Of a DNA stretch of 64,000 bases, positions 1-9,434 are shown piece by piece (position 1 is the stretch's first letter; each line of letters begins with the position of its first letter). The stretch is from positions 1 through 64,000 of the forward strand of contig MLDA01000019.1 of NCBI GenBank assembly GCA_023896275.1, read 5' to 3'. The notes below the pieces were generated by a model. That model was given only the letters and a program-made list of their open reading frames with translations, was not told where the DNA came from and did no database searches. This stretch comes from Kocuria rosea subsp. polaris. Its GTDB lineage: Bacteria > Actinomycetota > Actinomycetes > Actinomycetales > Micrococcaceae. The position numbers and the translations under genes were made by a program.

Positions 1-130
1 GGCCGCCTCTGGAAGCGCATTCCGAGTGGTTCCACCAGGGTGCCACCGAGAACATTGCGGCTTAGGAAACAAAGAAAAACACCCTCTACCAAACCCGGTG
101 CTTGACACCCTCTACCAAACCCGGTGCTTG
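1..130. mobile_element. Probable insertion-sequence end (right terminus)
   Basis: The reading of the minus-strand DUF222-type gene stops resembling its family at about position 132. Beyond that lie two head-to-tail copies of a 26-bp sequence and, at positions 3-65 on the plus strand, the end of an open frame (tail residues WFHQGATENIAA, stop at 63-65) that could be the C-terminus of a transposase. An element end abutting a broken gene is the simplest reading. The family was not identified, and the left end and any target duplication lie outside the window. Confidence 0.45.
79..130. repeat. Two tandem copies of a 26-bp sequence
   Basis: Positions 79-104 and 105-130 are identical copies that begin ACACCCTCTACC and end GGTGCTTG. 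They sit between the putative transposase tail and the interrupted DUF222 gene, so they are probably a duplicated terminal inverted repeat of the insertion sequence. The real element boundary could be either copy. Confidence 0.8.
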
Positions 131-131
131 A

Positions 132-935
132 CAACCGGGTCAACTGGCCGGCGACCTCGGGCAGTAACTGCCCACGCACCGGCACCAACCCATCACGGGC
201 CGGCCCCACCGTCAGCGAACGAGACTTACACGCCTGTTGCGCGTCCGGGCCCGGACCGTCCTGATCCAGAAACGCCTCCCACACCTGCGCCTGCACCCGC
301 ACCTCACCGAACGTCGCCACCGGCCCACTGACAGGGCTGCCGCCGGGGCCATCACCGTCGGCGCCGGCAGCAGGCTCGTCAGTGCCGGCGTCCGTGGTGC
401 TGCCGGTCGCGGCGTGCACGAGCGCGACTTCCGCGGCCGCAACATCGGCAGGGTCCGCACGGGGTCCGACCCGGTGCAGCATGCCCGCCACCAGCTCGGC
501 CGCCTCGACACCCATTGCCCCGGCCTGCAGGGCCTGGCCCACGGCCGGGAACATCGCCGGTACTGGCTGGCCGGTCAACGAGACCGCGGCCCGGGTCCGG
601 GCATCGAGCACCGCCCGGCGACGCAGCACCGGCGCCGGGGCGCCCGTGAGACGTTCGAGCAGCTCGACCCCGGTGCGGCATCCGCGCTTGGCGGAAAGGC
701 GCTCCGGCCCGAGCTCTTTACTGGAGCGGGCCTGGACTTCCCCGGCGTTCCTGACTCGCAACGCGTCCACGAGTCGGCCGAGTTCCTCGGTGGCCCGTAC
801 CTGTGCGAGTAGGTCATCATCACTGCTGGGGGCGACCTGTGCACCCAACCCGGCCACCAGATTCGCGGCCGCGCGCAGCCGGTCCGTCGCCCCTGCGGGC
901 GACGCCGACGACTCGAACGGATGCGTGATGGCCAT
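132..935 (-). pseudogene. DUF222 / 13E12-type HNH endonuclease family protein, interrupted
   Basis: Read from ATG at 935, the protein shows features of the actinobacterial DUF222 family: an Ala/Arg-rich helical N-terminus, the phrases ERLTGAPAPVLRRRAVLDA and GAMGVEAAELVAGMLHRVG, and near the junction RSLTVGPARDGLVPVRG. About 268 residues are left. The rest of DUF222 and the C-terminal HNH nuclease domain normally found in the family are missing, because the frame runs into the repeat at 79-130. The frame stays open to the window edge, but that part encodes unrelated residues. Family members are often multicopy and of unsettled function. Treated as an insertion-inactivated gene. Confidence 0.65.
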
Positions 936-1240
936 ACCGCAATTATAGAAGAAGGTACCGAGGAATGATAGACGTCACGCCAAGTTATCGAAGAGAGTTT
1001 CGAGTATGCGTGGGTGGGTGCGGGCCTCTGCGGAGCTGTCTCGTGAGCTCCGGGCGCCTCGACTCTCGGGCGATCACCCGGGGGGCAGGGGGCCGTTCCG
1101 CTTGTCGCGGTGGTGGCTATCGGGCCGCGTGCCTTACGTCGATCCTCGCACCCACGACCCGCAAAATAGCCGCACGTTAGGCGATGAGTGGGTCAGCAGC
1201 CCGGGGCTGCCCTTCGCAGACCCGACCACTACGGGAGCGG
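936..1240. other. Intergenic region of about 300 bp
   Basis: No gene could be supported here. It holds the DUF222 promoter at its left end. At its right end are two weak hairpins just downstream of the TauE/SafE gene: GCAGCC/GGCTGC at 1196-1210 and GACCACT/AGCGGTC at 1224-1242. The second overlaps the TauE stop codon. Neither has a T-run, so their role as terminators is uncertain. Confidence 0.5.
942..947 (-). promoter_or_regulatory. Consensus -10 box, leaderless start of the DUF222 gene
   Basis: A perfect TATAAT on the minus strand is separated by only 6 nt (TGCGGT) from the ATG at 935. Transcription would therefore start at or next to the A of ATG, giving a leaderless mRNA. No convincing -35 is visible. 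This spacing fixes the start codon. Confidence 0.5.
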
Positions 1241-2074
1241 TCAGGCAGCGAGGGCGTCGCTAACGACGTCGTACCCCAGGCGCGCGATGAGCGCGGCGAC
1301 GACAATCAGGAAGACGACCCGGATGAACCGGCTGCCCTTGCTGATCGCCATGCGTGCGCCGGTGTAGCCGCCGATCATGTTGGCCACGCCTAGCGCGAGA
1401 CCGAGCCCCCAAAGCAGGTGCCCGGTCGGCAGGAAGAACGCGAGGGCGCCGAGGTTGGTGGCCATGTTCACGAGCTTCGCTTTCGCGGAGGACTCGAGGA
1501 AGTTGTAGCCAAGGAACACGACCATCGCGATGATCAGGAACGAACCGGTACCCGGCCCGATCATGCCGTCGTAGAACCCGATCACGAGCCCGATCGTCGC
1601 GGCCACGGCGTGGTGCCGCGCGCCGGTGTGGCGCAGCTTCGTCAGCTCCCCCACGGTCGGCTTGACGGCGGTGAAGATCGCCACGGCGACGAGCGCGGCG
1701 ACGATGATCGGCTTGAAGACCTCAGGCGGCAGGAGGGTCGCCACGATGGCGCCGCCGAAACTTCCCGCGAGGGCGACGAGGGCCATCGGGATGCCTGTCC
1801 GCAAGTCCGGGTGCACGCGCCGGTAGTAGGTGATGCTGCTCGTCGTCGTACCGAAGATGGATCCCATCTTGTTCGTCGCAAGCGCCTGCACGGGCGTGAC
1901 GCCCGGGACCAGTAAGAGGGCCGGGAGTTGGATCAGGCCGCCCCCGCCGACGACGGCGTCGACCCATCCGGCCGCGAAACCGACGGCGACAATCAGGACG
2001 AGGGTTCCGGCCTGGATACCCACCAGGCCGGACCCCGTCAGCCAGGCGTACCCGTCGCCGGTGAAAAGCTCCAC
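1241..2074 (-). CDS. TauE/SafE family membrane exporter (DUF81)
   Basis: The 277-residue protein is a polytopic membrane protein with about seven or eight hydrophobic segments. It carries the family hallmarks near the N-terminus: GWVDAVVGGGGLIQLPALLL followed by ATNKMGSIFGT, and a second half-repeat around GFYDGMIGPGTGSF. TauE/SafE proteins export sulfite, sulfoacetate or other organosulfur anions, but many members have no known substrate, and no sulfur-metabolism gene lies nearby. It follows proS in the same direction, 21 bp after its stop, so the two may be co-transcribed. The family is clear and the substrate is open. Confidence 0.85.
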   Translation of the reverse strand: MELFTGDGYAWLTGSGLVGIQAGTLVLIVAVGFAAGWVDAVVGGGGLIQLPALLLVPGVTPVQALATNKMGSIFGTTTSSITYYRRVHPDLRTGIPMALVALAGSFGGAIVATLLPPEVFKPIIVAALVAVAIFTAVKPTVGELTKLRHTGARHHAVAATIGLVIGFYDGMIGPGTGSFLIIAMVVFLGYNFLESSAKAKLVNMATNLGALAFFLPTGHLLWGLGLALGVANMIGGYTGARMAISKGSRFIRVVFLIVVAALIARLGYDVVSDALAA

Positions 2075-2095
2075 GGAAACCCCCGGCCCCGCGGG

Positions 2096-3895
2096 TCAGC
2101 CGCGGACGGCGGAGACGACGTAGTCGGCAGCCTCGTCGACGGCAATGTTCTCGCGCTCGCCCGAAGCTCGGTCCTTGACCTCGACAACGCCCTCGGCGTA
2201 ACCACGGCCGACGACGACGACGGTGGGGACGCCGATCAGCTCGGCGTCGCCGAACTTCACGCCCGCGGAGACCTTGGGTCGGTCATCGAAGAGGACCTCG
2301 ACTCCACGCGCCTCGAGATCCGCGACAAGCTTCTCCGCCGCGGCAATGAGCTCCTCGCCCTTGCCCGTCACCATGACGTGCACGTCAGCCGGGGCCACGT
2401 TTCGCGGCCAGACAAGGCCCTTCTCGTCGTGGTAGCGCTCCGCGATGGCCGCGACGGCGCGCGTGACGCCGATGCCATAGGAGCCCATCGTGACCGTGGC
2501 CTGCTTGCCGTTGGCGTCGAGGACCCGCAGGTGCAGGGATTCGGCGTACTTGCGGCCGAGCTGGAAGATGTGGCCGAGCTCGATGCCGCGGGCGGTCTCG
2601 AGCGGGCCGGACCCGTCGGGAGCCTCGTCGCCTGCGCGGACCTCGACGGCCTCGATGGTGCCGTCCCAGCCAAAGTCGCGCCCGGCCACGAGGCCGAAGA
2701 CGTGCTGGCCGCTAACATTGGCCCCGGTGATCCACGTGGTGCCAGAGACGACGCGCGGGTCGACCAAGAACGTTAGCCCAGTGGCCGCTTCGGTCCCGAG
2801 GACCTGGTGATCCAGGCCGAGGCCCGGGCCCACGTAGCCCTTGACGAGCAGCGGGTGCGAGCGCAGGTCCTCGTCGGTGGCCTGCTCGACGGCGACCTCG
2901 CCGCCGATCTCCATCAGTGTGCCGATGTTGGCCTGCACGCGCTTGAGGTCGACGGCGCGGTCGCCGGGTACGCCGACGACGACGACTTCGCGCTGACCCG
3001 AGGGGTGCACGATCGTGAGCACTACGTTTTTCAGGGTGTCGGCGGCGGTCCACTCGCGGTCCTCGCGCGGAGCGAGCTCGTTCGCGGCCGCGACCAGAGT
3101 GGCGATCGTCGGGGTGTCCGGAGTGTGGCGCACCTGGAACGGCGGGGCGTCGTCGTACGGGATCTCCTCGGGGACCACGGTCGTGACGGCCTCGACGTTG
3201 GCGGCGTATCCGCCGTTGGAACGGACGAAGGTGTCCTCGCCGATCGGCGTCGGGTGCAGGAATTCCTCCGACGTCGACCCGCCCATGGCGCCGGCCGTTG
3301 CGGCTACCGGGACGACCTCGAGACCGAGGCGGGCAAAGATCTTCAGGTAGGCGGCGCGGTGCTTCTGGTACGCCTCCTCGAGGCCCTCGTCGTCGACCGT
3401 GAAGGAGTAGGAGTCCTTCATGACGAACTCGCGGCCGCGCAGCAGGCCGGCGCGCGGGCGGGCCTCGTCGCGGTACTTGTTCTGGATCTGGTAGAGGTAC
3501 ACCGGCAGATCCTTGTACGAGTTGTACAGGTCCTTGACCAGGAGCGTGAACATCTCCTCGTGCGTGGGCGCCAGCAGGTAGTCCGCGTCCTTGCGGTCCT
3601 TCAGGCGGAAAAGGCCCTCGCCGTACTCGTCCCAGCGCCCGGTCTGCTCATACGGTTCGCGCGGCAGCAGCGACGGGAAGGAGACTTCCTGACCGCCGAT
3701 CGCGTTCATCTCCTCGCGCACGATCGCTTCGACCTTGGCCAGAACCTTCAGGCCCATCGGCAGCCACGTGTAGATCCCGGGGGCGGCGCGGCGGATGAAA
3801 CCGGCGCGCATGAGCAACTGGTGACTTGCGACCTCCGCGTCCGCGGGGTTGTCCCGAAGCGTGCGCAGAAACAGGTTGGAAAGGCGAAGTGCCAC
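2096..3895 (-). CDS. proS: Prolyl-tRNA synthetase (bacterial type)
   Basis: Cytoplasmic enzyme that charges tRNA-Pro with proline. From GTG at 3895 the protein is 599 residues and begins [20 protein letters not shown], matching the usual N-terminus of bacterial-type ProRS. An upstream ATG at 3964 would add 23 residues with no family counterpart and was rejected. Visible landmarks are class II motif 2 around [11 protein letters not shown], a long insertion between motifs 2 and 3 corresponding to the editing (INS) domain, motif 3 [15 protein letters not shown], and a C-terminal anticodon-binding domain with [19 protein letters not shown]. It is divergent from the BenE-type gene. Confidence 0.95.
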   Translation of the reverse strand: MALRLSNLFLRTLRDNPADAEVASHQLLMRAGFIRRAAPGIYTWLPMGLKVLAKVEAIVREEMNAIGGQEVSFPSLLPREPYEQTGRWDEYGEGLFRLKDRKDADYLLAPTHEEMFTLLVKDLYNSYKDLPVYLYQIQNKYRDEARPRAGLLRGREFVMKDSYSFTVDDEGLEEAYQKHRAAYLKIFARLGLEVVPVAATAGAMGGSTSEEFLHPTPIGEDTFVRSNGGYAANVEAVTTVVPEEIPYDDAPPFQVRHTPDTPTIATLVAAANELAPREDREWTAADTLKNVVLTIVHPSGQREVVVVGVPGDRAVDLKRVQANIGTLMEIGGEVAVEQATDEDLRSHPLLVKGYVGPGLGLDHQVLGTEAATGLTFLVDPRVVSGTTWITGANVSGQHVFGLVAGRDFGWDGTIEAVEVRAGDEAPDGSGPLETARGIELGHIFQLGRKYAESLHLRVLDANGKQATVTMGSYGIGVTRAVAAIAERYHDEKGLVWPRNVAPADVHVMVTGKGEELIAAAEKLVADLEARGVEVLFDDRPKVSAGVKFGDAELIGVPTVVVVGRGYAEGVVEVKDRASGERENIAVDEAADYVVSAVRG

Positions 3896-3983
3896 TAGCG
3901 ATCCGATCGACGTTCTTTCAGTTGAGGCCTCGCTCCCGCGCGTGGCGGTATGCAGGCCTCCCACTCTAGCGTCATTTCGCGGT

Positions 3984-4015
3984 TTTTCACGCCATCCTCA
4001 AGCCGCCGCTAGGGT
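3984..4015 (+). promoter_or_regulatory. Candidate promoter of the BenE-type transporter gene
   Basis: TAGGGT at 4010-4015 lies 8 nt before the GTG start at 4024, which fits a leaderless transcript. TTTTCA around 3984-3989 could be a -35, but its spacing of 20 bp is long. No Shine-Dalgarno sequence precedes the GTG. Confidence 0.35.
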
Positions 4016-4023
4016 AAATCCTT

Positions 4024-5193
4024 GTGCGCACGATTTCCAGCCTTTCCCAGCCGATCACCGCGGGTCTCATGGGCGCGATCACGGGCTTCGCCTCGTCCTT
4101 CGCGATCGTGCTCGCAGGCCTGTCGGCCGTGGGCGCAAGCGCGTCCCAACTCTCCTCAGCCCTGCTCATGGTGTGCCTTGTCAATGGGGCCCTCGCGATC
4201 CTGCTCAGCTGGCGTCTGCGCACGCCGCTGTCCTTCGCGTGGTCGACGCCGGGCGCCGCGCTTCTCGTGACCGCCGGCGGCGTGACCGACGACTTCGGAG
4301 CCGCCGCCGGGGCCTTCATCGTGTGCGCCGTGCTCATCGTCGTCACGGGCTGCTGGCCGGCCCTCGGGAGTCTCGTCAACCGGATCCCACCGTCGATCGC
4401 TGCGGCGATGCTCGCCGGCATCCTCTTCCCGATCTGCCTGGCACCGGTGACGGCGTCGGTCGAGCTGCCCGCCTACGCGCTGCCGATCGTCGTCGTGTGG
4501 CTCGTCGCGCAGCGGTTCGCGCCGCGCGCCGCCGTGCCGGCGGCGATGCTCGCCACGGCAGTCGCCGTCGCTCTCTACGCGCGCACGACGACGGCGTCCG
4601 CGCCGCTCTCGTGGCCGCACCTGGAGCTCGTGGTCCCCCAGTGGGACGCGGCCGTGATCGTCGCCCTCGGCGTGCCGCTCTACATCGTGACGATGGCGGG
4701 CCAGAACATCCCGGGCTTCGCGGTGCTCACGACGTTCGGCTACCGGGATCCGGTGGCCCGCCCGGTGTTGCTCTCCACCGGCGTCGCGAGCGGGCTGGGT
4801 GCGTTGGCCGGCGCGCCGACGGTCAACCTGGCCGCACTCTCGGCAGCCATCATGGCCGGGCCGGAGGCCGGCGAGGAACGCGGGCACCGCTGGATCGCGG
4901 CGTTCACGGGCGGGATCACCTACGTCCTGCTGGGCCTGGCCGCGCCGCTGGCGACCCTGCTCGTAGAGACAGCTCCAGAGCCGCTCATTCAGGCGGCCGC
5001 CGGGTTGGCGCTGATGACGGCCATGATCAACGCGGTGGGCACCGCGTTCGAACGCGCCGACCACCGCCTCGTCGCCCTCGGGACGTTTCTGGTGGTGGCC
5101 TCGGGTACGACGATCGGCGGGATCGGTTCGGCGTTCTGGGGCCTCATCGCCGGCGGTCTGCTATTACTCACCGTCCGCCGCCCGCTCCGGTAG
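4024..5193 (+). CDS. benE: BenE-family benzoate/proton symporter-like transporter
   Basis: The 389-residue protein is very hydrophobic, with roughly 11-12 membrane segments. The N-terminal part SQPITAGLMGAITGFASSFA, the segment FAWSTPGAALL, and the conserved GQNIPGFAVLTTFGY are typical of the BenE benzoate transporter family. The length agrees with the family (about 390-400 residues). GTG at 4024 is chosen because a TAGGGT -10 lies just upstream. There are no aromatic-ring catabolic genes in the window, so benzoate is only the family default substrate. It stands alone between proS (divergent) and a small membrane protein gene. Confidence 0.8.
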   Translation: MRTISSLSQPITAGLMGAITGFASSFAIVLAGLSAVGASASQLSSALLMVCLVNGALAILLSWRLRTPLSFAWSTPGAALLVTAGGVTDDFGAAAGAFIVCAVLIVVTGCWPALGSLVNRIPPSIAAAMLAGILFPICLAPVTASVELPAYALPIVVVWLVAQRFAPRAAVPAAMLATAVAVALYARTTTASAPLSWPHLELVVPQWDAAVIVALGVPLYIVTMAGQNIPGFAVLTTFGYRDPVARPVLLSTGVASGLGALAGAPTVNLAALSAAIMAGPEAGEERGHRWIAAFTGGITYVLLGLAAPLATLLVETAPEPLIQAAAGLALMTAMINAVGTAFERADHRLVALGTFLVVASGTTIGGIGSAFWGLIAGGLLLLTVRRPLR

Positions 5194-5256
5194 GCTGACC
5201 GCAGAGATACGCCGTGTCGGCCGCTAATTGGCGGTCGTCAAGCCGAGGGGACCCAG

Positions 5257-5628
5257 ATGAGCAGCCAGACGCACCCGCCAATCCGCCGCGATGCCCCGGA
5301 CGAGGCCGCAGGCCCGACGCACGACACCATCAAGCCGAGCGCGGCATTCGTCATCTGGGGTGTGGTGTTACTTGTCCTCTCCCCGCTGGCTTCCCTGCCG
5401 ATGTTCGCGGCATTCAGCTCAGGAGAACTCGCCTACATGGACCCGGACGCGGTCGGCTTCCTGGGATCCGTCTCCACCATCGGCGCGCTCGTCGGCCTCA
5501 TCCTGCTGCTCGTGGGCGTCTACAGGGCCCTGACCGCGGTGCACGTCGGGGCGCGCGAGGCCGCGCGGGCCAGCGGTCGGCTCGCAGAAACGCAGGACAA
5601 CGGCGACACGGTCATCGTCCAGCGCTGA
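5257..5628 (+). CDS. Small hypothetical membrane protein, two transmembrane segments
   Basis: The 123-residue protein has a polar N-terminus of about 30 residues and a hydrophobic segment at roughly 30-52 (AAFVIWGVVLLVLSPLASL). A short loop and a second hydrophobic segment at roughly 68-90 (VSTIGALVGLILLLVGVYRA) follow, then a charged tail. GAGGGG lies about 8 nt before the ATG and supports this start. It follows benE by 63 bp on the same strand. I do not recognise the family. Confidence 0.7.
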   Translation: MSSQTHPPIRRDAPDEAAGPTHDTIKPSAAFVIWGVVLLVLSPLASLPMFAAFSSGELAYMDPDAVGFLGSVSTIGALVGLILLLVGVYRALTAVHVGAREAARASGRLAETQDNGDTVIVQR

Positions 5629-5666
5629 CGGGTGCCGGCCACGATGAGCCGGGTCCGTCCTGCACG

Positions 5667-5686
5667 CCGCTGCAAAGCAGCGGTTT
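5667..5686 (+). terminator. Terminator of the small membrane protein gene
   Basis: CCGCTGC (5667-5673) and GCAGCGG (5677-5683) form a 7-bp stem with an AAA loop, followed by TTT. It lies 39 nt after the stop codon at 5628, in the gap between two convergent genes. Confidence 0.55.
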
Positions 5687-5695
5687 CGACTGCGC

Positions 5696-6217
5696 CTAAT
5701 GAGTCGGCGCCAGCTGAAAGAGGAAACGATCCTCAGGCGACCACCGGTGCTCGTCGTCGCATCGGTAGCCGCGCAGCCAGGCCTGGCCGTCGACGACGCG
5801 AAGGTAGAACCCCTTCGGATATTCGTCGTCCTCACTCAGCGGTTCGGCCGCCACGGTGAGAGCGCCTTCGGGTGCACGTCCCGCGGACATCACCGAATCG
5901 CGTGACTCGGCCTGCTCTGTCAGGGCGAGGCGCAAGTAGGGGCCGGTGTCCGCCGGGCACAGCTGCAAGCCCCGTCGCCTGGCAGCTTCGAAGACTCCGC
6001 TAAGCGTCGCTCCCGTGGGGAATCCAAGATCGGCGACCGTACGCTCTGTGAGCACCACGGTCTGTGCGGCCCGCCCGTCGTGAACCACGTCCTCCAGCAG
6101 AGTTTCCGCGTGCCCGTTGAGTTGAATCCCACGCGAGCTGAGTTCGATCATCAGCTGACCGCAGGAAAGCCCGCCAACGCGGAGTTCGAATCGCTCAACG
6201 CGACGTCGGTCTCGCAT
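5696..6217 (-). CDS. Hypothetical protein, soluble
   Basis: The 173-residue soluble protein has no obvious membrane segment. Its N-terminal half (FELRVGGLSCGQLMIELSSRGIQLN, TVVLTERTVADLGFPTGATL) looks like a small alpha/beta domain. The C-terminal half has several aromatic residues (GFYLRVVDGQAWLRGYRCDDEHRW). AGGAG sits 5 nt before the ATG and a TAGGCT -10 box lies at 6260-6265, so expression is credible. I do not recognise the family and assign no function. Confidence 0.7.
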   Translation of the reverse strand: MRDRRRVERFELRVGGLSCGQLMIELSSRGIQLNGHAETLLEDVVHDGRAAQTVVLTERTVADLGFPTGATLSGVFEAARRRGLQLCPADTGPYLRLALTEQAESRDSVMSAGRAPEGALTVAAEPLSEDDEYPKGFYLRVVDGQAWLRGYRCDDEHRWSPEDRFLFQLAPTH

Positions 6218-6259
6218 GTGTCTCCTGGGGACTGAGGGCCGGCCGGGGCTGATGTTTCA

Positions 6260-6265
6260 GCCTAC
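6260..6265 (-). promoter_or_regulatory. -10 box for the hypothetical gene at 5696-6217
   Basis: TAGGCT on the minus strand (AGCCTA on plus) is a typical actinobacterial -10 hexamer, placed about 43 nt before the ATG at 6217. The same 7-bp word recurs inverted at 6294-6300, where it would serve the plus strand. Confidence 0.4.
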
Positions 6266-6294
6266 CGGCATGCAGAACCGTCGCATCTGATATG

Positions 6295-6366
6295 TAGGCT
6301 ATTCCCCTCAAGAGGCAGACCTGAGCGGTCCGCGACTGGGTGCCGTGGACCGCTCTTCTTTGTTCC
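6295..6366 (+). ncRNA. Candidate small RNA ending in an intrinsic terminator
   Basis: A TAGGCT -10 box at 6295-6300 is followed, with no open reading frame, by a 9-bp perfect stem GAGCGGTCC (6323-6331) / GGACCGCTC (6347-6355) and the T-rich run TTCTTTGTT. Both flanking genes read on the minus strand, so a plus-strand terminator here has no protein gene to serve. A transcript of roughly 55-60 nt starting near 6307 would explain it. No -35 is obvious. Confidence 0.3.
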
Positions 6367-6456
6367 CGTCAGCCGGTGGTGGCCGGAGCCGGCGAGACAA
6401 ACAAGGCCACTTGCCTGCCGTGCGCGCCCGCCCACGAAGGGAGCGCAACCGCGGAG

Positions 6457-7323
6457 CTAGGCAACGCCGGTCTCCTCCTCAACCGGAATCCAGAGCCGAG
6501 CGCTGCCCTCCGTCCCGTCAAGCCCGAGATCAACCGCCAGCAACTGCGGCCCAGGAGCCCACCGGTAGGGGTTCGCCGGAAACCATTCTGCGGCGGCGTT
6601 CGCCCACAGGCTCTGCGCTGCCTCAGGCATCGCGCCGGCCGCTTCGAAGACAACCCAACGGCCTGCCTCCACGTCCATCGACTCCAGGTCGCTTGGCACC
6701 GACGACTTCGTCGCAGTAGCCCGCCAGTAGTCGACGTCGGTCCCTTCCCGGCCCTCAGGATCCCCGTTGACCGTGACGGAAAACAGGCCGGCCGGTTCGA
6801 TGTCGTTCAACTCGGAGAGCCGCTTCCGGGTCACGGCCGTGATGGAGCGCTCGAAGCTGATGATGTGCGGGTTGGGCCCGGAGTGGACCACGGGCACCCT
6901 GACGGACAGTCCCGCCAGAGCGAAGGCGGGCAAGTCGACGATCCGGTGTTTCATGGGAGTCGTCCCTTCTACTCGTAGATGAAATGAGAGACGAGACTGG
7001 GAGGCTAGCGGCGCCCCGGAGGTCCGGGCCGCGCCCGGGCCGATCCCGTGGACGGTCTTGAACGCCCGAGCGAAGGCCTCAGCCGAGGTGTAGCCGTACC
7101 TGACGGCCGTCTCCAAGACGCCGCATCCGCGGATCAGGTCCGCAGCGGCGACTGTCATCCGCCGCCGGCGGATGTACTCGGAGAGCGGCATGCCCGCCAG
7201 CGTCGAGAACATTCGACGGAAGTGGTACTCGCTCGTGGCCGCAGCCCTAGCGATGTCGGCAATGGAGATGTCCTCGTCGAGATTCGCCTCGATCATCTCG
7301 ATCGCTTGGTTCCACTGGTGCAT
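6457..7323 (-). CDS. AraC-family regulator with C-terminal GyrI-like (effector-binding) domain
   Basis: The 288-residue DNA-binding protein has its AraC double helix-turn-helix at the N-terminus (about 5-105; DISIADIARAAATSEYHFRRMF and the second HTH around LETAVRYGYTSAEAFARAF). A GyrI/SOUL-like domain follows at about 125-288 (TPMKHRIVDLPAFALAGLSVRV ... YRWAPGPQLLAVDLG). This order matches Rob/SoxS-like and BmrR-type effector-binding regulators, which often sense small organic molecules. AGGGAGG lies 6 nt before the ATG. No obvious target gene is adjacent, so the regulon is unknown. Confidence 0.85.
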   Translation of the reverse strand: MHQWNQAIEMIEANLDEDISIADIARAAATSEYHFRRMFSTLAGMPLSEYIRRRRMTVAAADLIRGCGVLETAVRYGYTSAEAFARAFKTVHGIGPGAARTSGAPLASQSRLSFHLRVEGTTPMKHRIVDLPAFALAGLSVRVPVVHSGPNPHIISFERSITAVTRKRLSELNDIEPAGLFSVTVNGDPEGREGTDVDYWRATATKSSVPSDLESMDVEAGRWVVFEAAGAMPEAAQSLWANAAAEWFPANPYRWAPGPQLLAVDLGLDGTEGSARLWIPVEEETGVA

Positions 7324-7414
7324 GTCGGCCTCCCTGTCTCTCCCTACAAGCTACGGGTTCGAAACGGCACCCGGCCCAACAATCCGTGCCCGATATCATC
7401 AGCCCACAGAAAAG

Positions 7415-8311
7415 TCAGAAGAGGACGGTCGAGTACTCGCCGACCCGCTCGAAACCCACGCGCTCGTACGCGGCGATGGCCGGGGCGTTGAAGTCGTTGA
7501 CGTACAGGCTGGCGACCGGCGCGACCGTCAGCGCGTGGCGCACGACGGCGGACATGTAGCCGGCCGCGAGGCCCCTGCCCCGGTACTCCGGTGCGAGCCA
7601 TACGCCCTGGATCTGGGAGACATGGCGGGTCAGCGTCCCGAGGTCCGCTTTGAAGATCACCGAACCCTCAGGCGAGATATCGACGAGCGACTGCCCACGC
7701 TCGATGAGGTTCAGCACGCGCTGCCGGTATTGGAATCCGCCGCCGCCGAACGGCGAGTAGCCCAGTTCCTCCTGGAACATGGCGGCGCAAGCCGGCAAGA
7801 CGACGTCGTACTCCGCGGGGATCGCGGGCCGTACGGTCGCGACGGGCGCGATCTGCGGCTCTCGCCCGGTGGCGAGCAGCGGCTGACTGGGGCGGATGTC
7901 GAAGGCGGCCTGGGAGCCGAACCGCAGCACATCCCAGATGCCCCGGACGGCCTCGGCCGGGCCGAAGACGGACGAGTAGCGTCGGCCCAGCCGGAGGGCG
8001 GCCTCGCCGAACCGCTTGGCCTGGAGGGGCGTCGAGGTCAGCGGGACGATGTTCATCCCGACCCAGCAGGCGCTGGTGAGCTCGCCGGCGTCGTAGTAGC
8101 CGAGAATGAGCGGGCCGCCTGCGGGCGCCGCGCTGCCGTGGGCGTCGAGCTGCGCGCGCATGAAAATGTGCGCGACGGGATCCCGAGCGACCAGCTCTTC
8201 CAAGTCGGCGGTGTCCTCGTTGGTGAGGACACGCACGGCCCGGGTGAGCCGGTCCCCCGGCCGGACGAATCGCCCTGGTGCCCTAAGAGACGTTGACTGA
8301 GGGGGCGCCAC
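7415..8311 (-). CDS. DUF4081-containing GNAT-family N-acetyltransferase
   Basis: This is a two-domain soluble protein. The N-terminal DUF4081-like part covers [19 protein letters not shown] to about residue 140. The C-terminal GNAT domain has the acetyl-CoA loop [19 protein letters not shown] and the tail [20 protein letters not shown]. The gene follows ispG and overlaps it by 29 bp if the GTG at 8311 is used. A GTG at 8236 (beginning VRVLTNED) matches where the family usually starts, and neither start has a good ribosome site. The ispG-GNAT pairing is common in actinobacteria. The acetyl acceptor is not known. Confidence 0.8.
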   Translation of the reverse strand: MAPPQSTSLRAPGRFVRPGDRLTRAVRVLTNEDTADLEELVARDPVAHIFMRAQLDAHGSAAPAGGPLILGYYDAGELTSACWVGMNIVPLTSTPLQAKRFGEAALRLGRRYSSVFGPAEAVRGIWDVLRFGSQAAFDIRPSQPLLATGREPQIAPVATVRPAIPAEYDVVLPACAAMFQEELGYSPFGGGGFQYRQRVLNLIERGQSLVDISPEGSVIFKADLGTLTRHVSQIQGVWLAPEYRGRGLAAGYMSAVVRHALTVAPVASLYVNDFNAPAIAAYERVGFERVGEYSTVLF

Positions 8312-9434
8312 CCTCGACCGGTTCCATTTCTGCGGCGAGGCGGTTGGCCTCTTCGATCAGGGTTTCCACAATCTGGTCCTCGGGGACCGTCTTGATGACC
8401 TCGCCCTTGACGAAGATCTGCCCCTTGCCGTTGCCGGAAGCGACACCGAGGTCGGCGTCGCGGGCCTCGCCCGGCCCGTTGACGACGCAGCCCATGACGG
8501 CCACACGCAGCGGGACCTCCATGCCTTCGAGCCCCGCGGTGACCTCGTCGGCCAGCGTGTAGACGTCGACCTGGGCCCGGCCGCACGACGGGCAGGAGAC
8601 GATCTCAAGCTTGCGCGGGCGCAGATTGAGCGATTCGAGGATCTGGTTGCCGACCTTGACCTCCTCAGCCGGCGGGGCCGAGAGGGAGACGCGGATGGTG
8701 TCGCCGATGCCCTGCGAGAGCAGCGCACCGAAGGCGGTTGCCGACTTGATAGTGCCTTGGAAGGCGGGGCCGGCCTCGGTCACGCCGAGGTGCAGCGGCC
8801 AGTCACCGGACTCGGCCAGCAGCTCGTAGGCCCGCACCATGACGACCGGGTCGTTGTGCTTGACGGAGATCTTGAAGTCGTAGAAGCCGTGCTCCTCGAA
8901 GAGCGAGGCCTCCCAAATCGCAGACTCGACAAGGGCCTCCGGAGTGGCTTTCCCGTACTTCTGCAGCAGGCGGGGATCCAGAGAACCGGCGTTGACGCCG
9001 ATGCGGATGGAGGTTCCGTGGTCCTTCGCGGCAGCCGCGATTTCTTTGACCTGGTCGTCGAACCGGCGGATGTTGCCCGGGTTCACGCGGACCGCGCCGC
9101 AGCCGGCCTCGATCGCGGCGTAGACGTACTTGGGCTGGAAGTGAATGTCCGCGATCACGGGAATCTGCGACTTCATCGCGATGATCGGGAGCGCTTCGGC
9201 ATCCTTGTCGGTCGGGCAGGCGACGCGAACGATGTCGCAGCCGGAGGCCGTCAGTTCGGCGATCTGCTGGAGCGTGGCGTTGATGTCGTGCGTTTTCGTC
9301 GTCGTCATCGACTGGACGCTGACGGGAGAGTCCGATCCGACTCCTACGCTGCCGACATTGAATTGGCGGGTCTTGCGCCGCGGCGCGAGAACGGGCGGCG
9401 GGGCAGACGGCATGCCGAGGCTGACGGCGGTCAC
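8283..9434 (-). CDS. ispG: 4-hydroxy-3-methylbut-2-en-1-yl diphosphate synthase (flavodoxin)
   Basis: Penultimate step of the MEP isoprenoid pathway: converts MEcPP to HMBPP using a [4Fe-4S] cluster. The 383-residue protein starts at GTG 9434, with AGGAGG 6 nt upstream. It contains the family phrases [35 protein letters not shown] and [10 protein letters not shown]. The C-terminal cluster cysteines are in [11 protein letters not shown] and [16 protein letters not shown]. The upstream ATG at 9656 would add an unconserved Arg-rich extension and is rejected. In relatives ispG directly follows dxr-rip. Here it lies 14 kb away from them. Confidence 0.95.
   Translation of the reverse strand: MTAVSLGMPSAPPPVLAPRRKTRQFNVGSVGVGSDSPVSVQSMTTTKTHDINATLQQIAELTASGCDIVRVACPTDKDAEALPIIAMKSQIPVIADIHFQPKYVYAAIEAGCGAVRVNPGNIRRFDDQVKEIAAAAKDHGTSIRIGVNAGSLDPRLLQKYGKATPEALVESAIWEASLFEEHGFYDFKISVKHNDPVVMVRAYELLAESGDWPLHLGVTEAGPAFQGTIKSATAFGALLSQGIGDTIRVSLSAPPAEEVKVGNQILESLNLRPRKLEIVSCPSCGRAQVDVYTLADEVTAGLEGMEVPLRVAVMGCVVNGPGEARDADLGVASGNGKGQIFVKGEVIKTVPEDQIVETLIEEANRLAAEMEPVEGGAPSVNVS

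Noticed and set aside
1241-2074. Calling the TauE/SafE protein a sulfite exporter
   Set aside because: Family membership is clear but no sulfur gene is nearby and substrates in this family vary.
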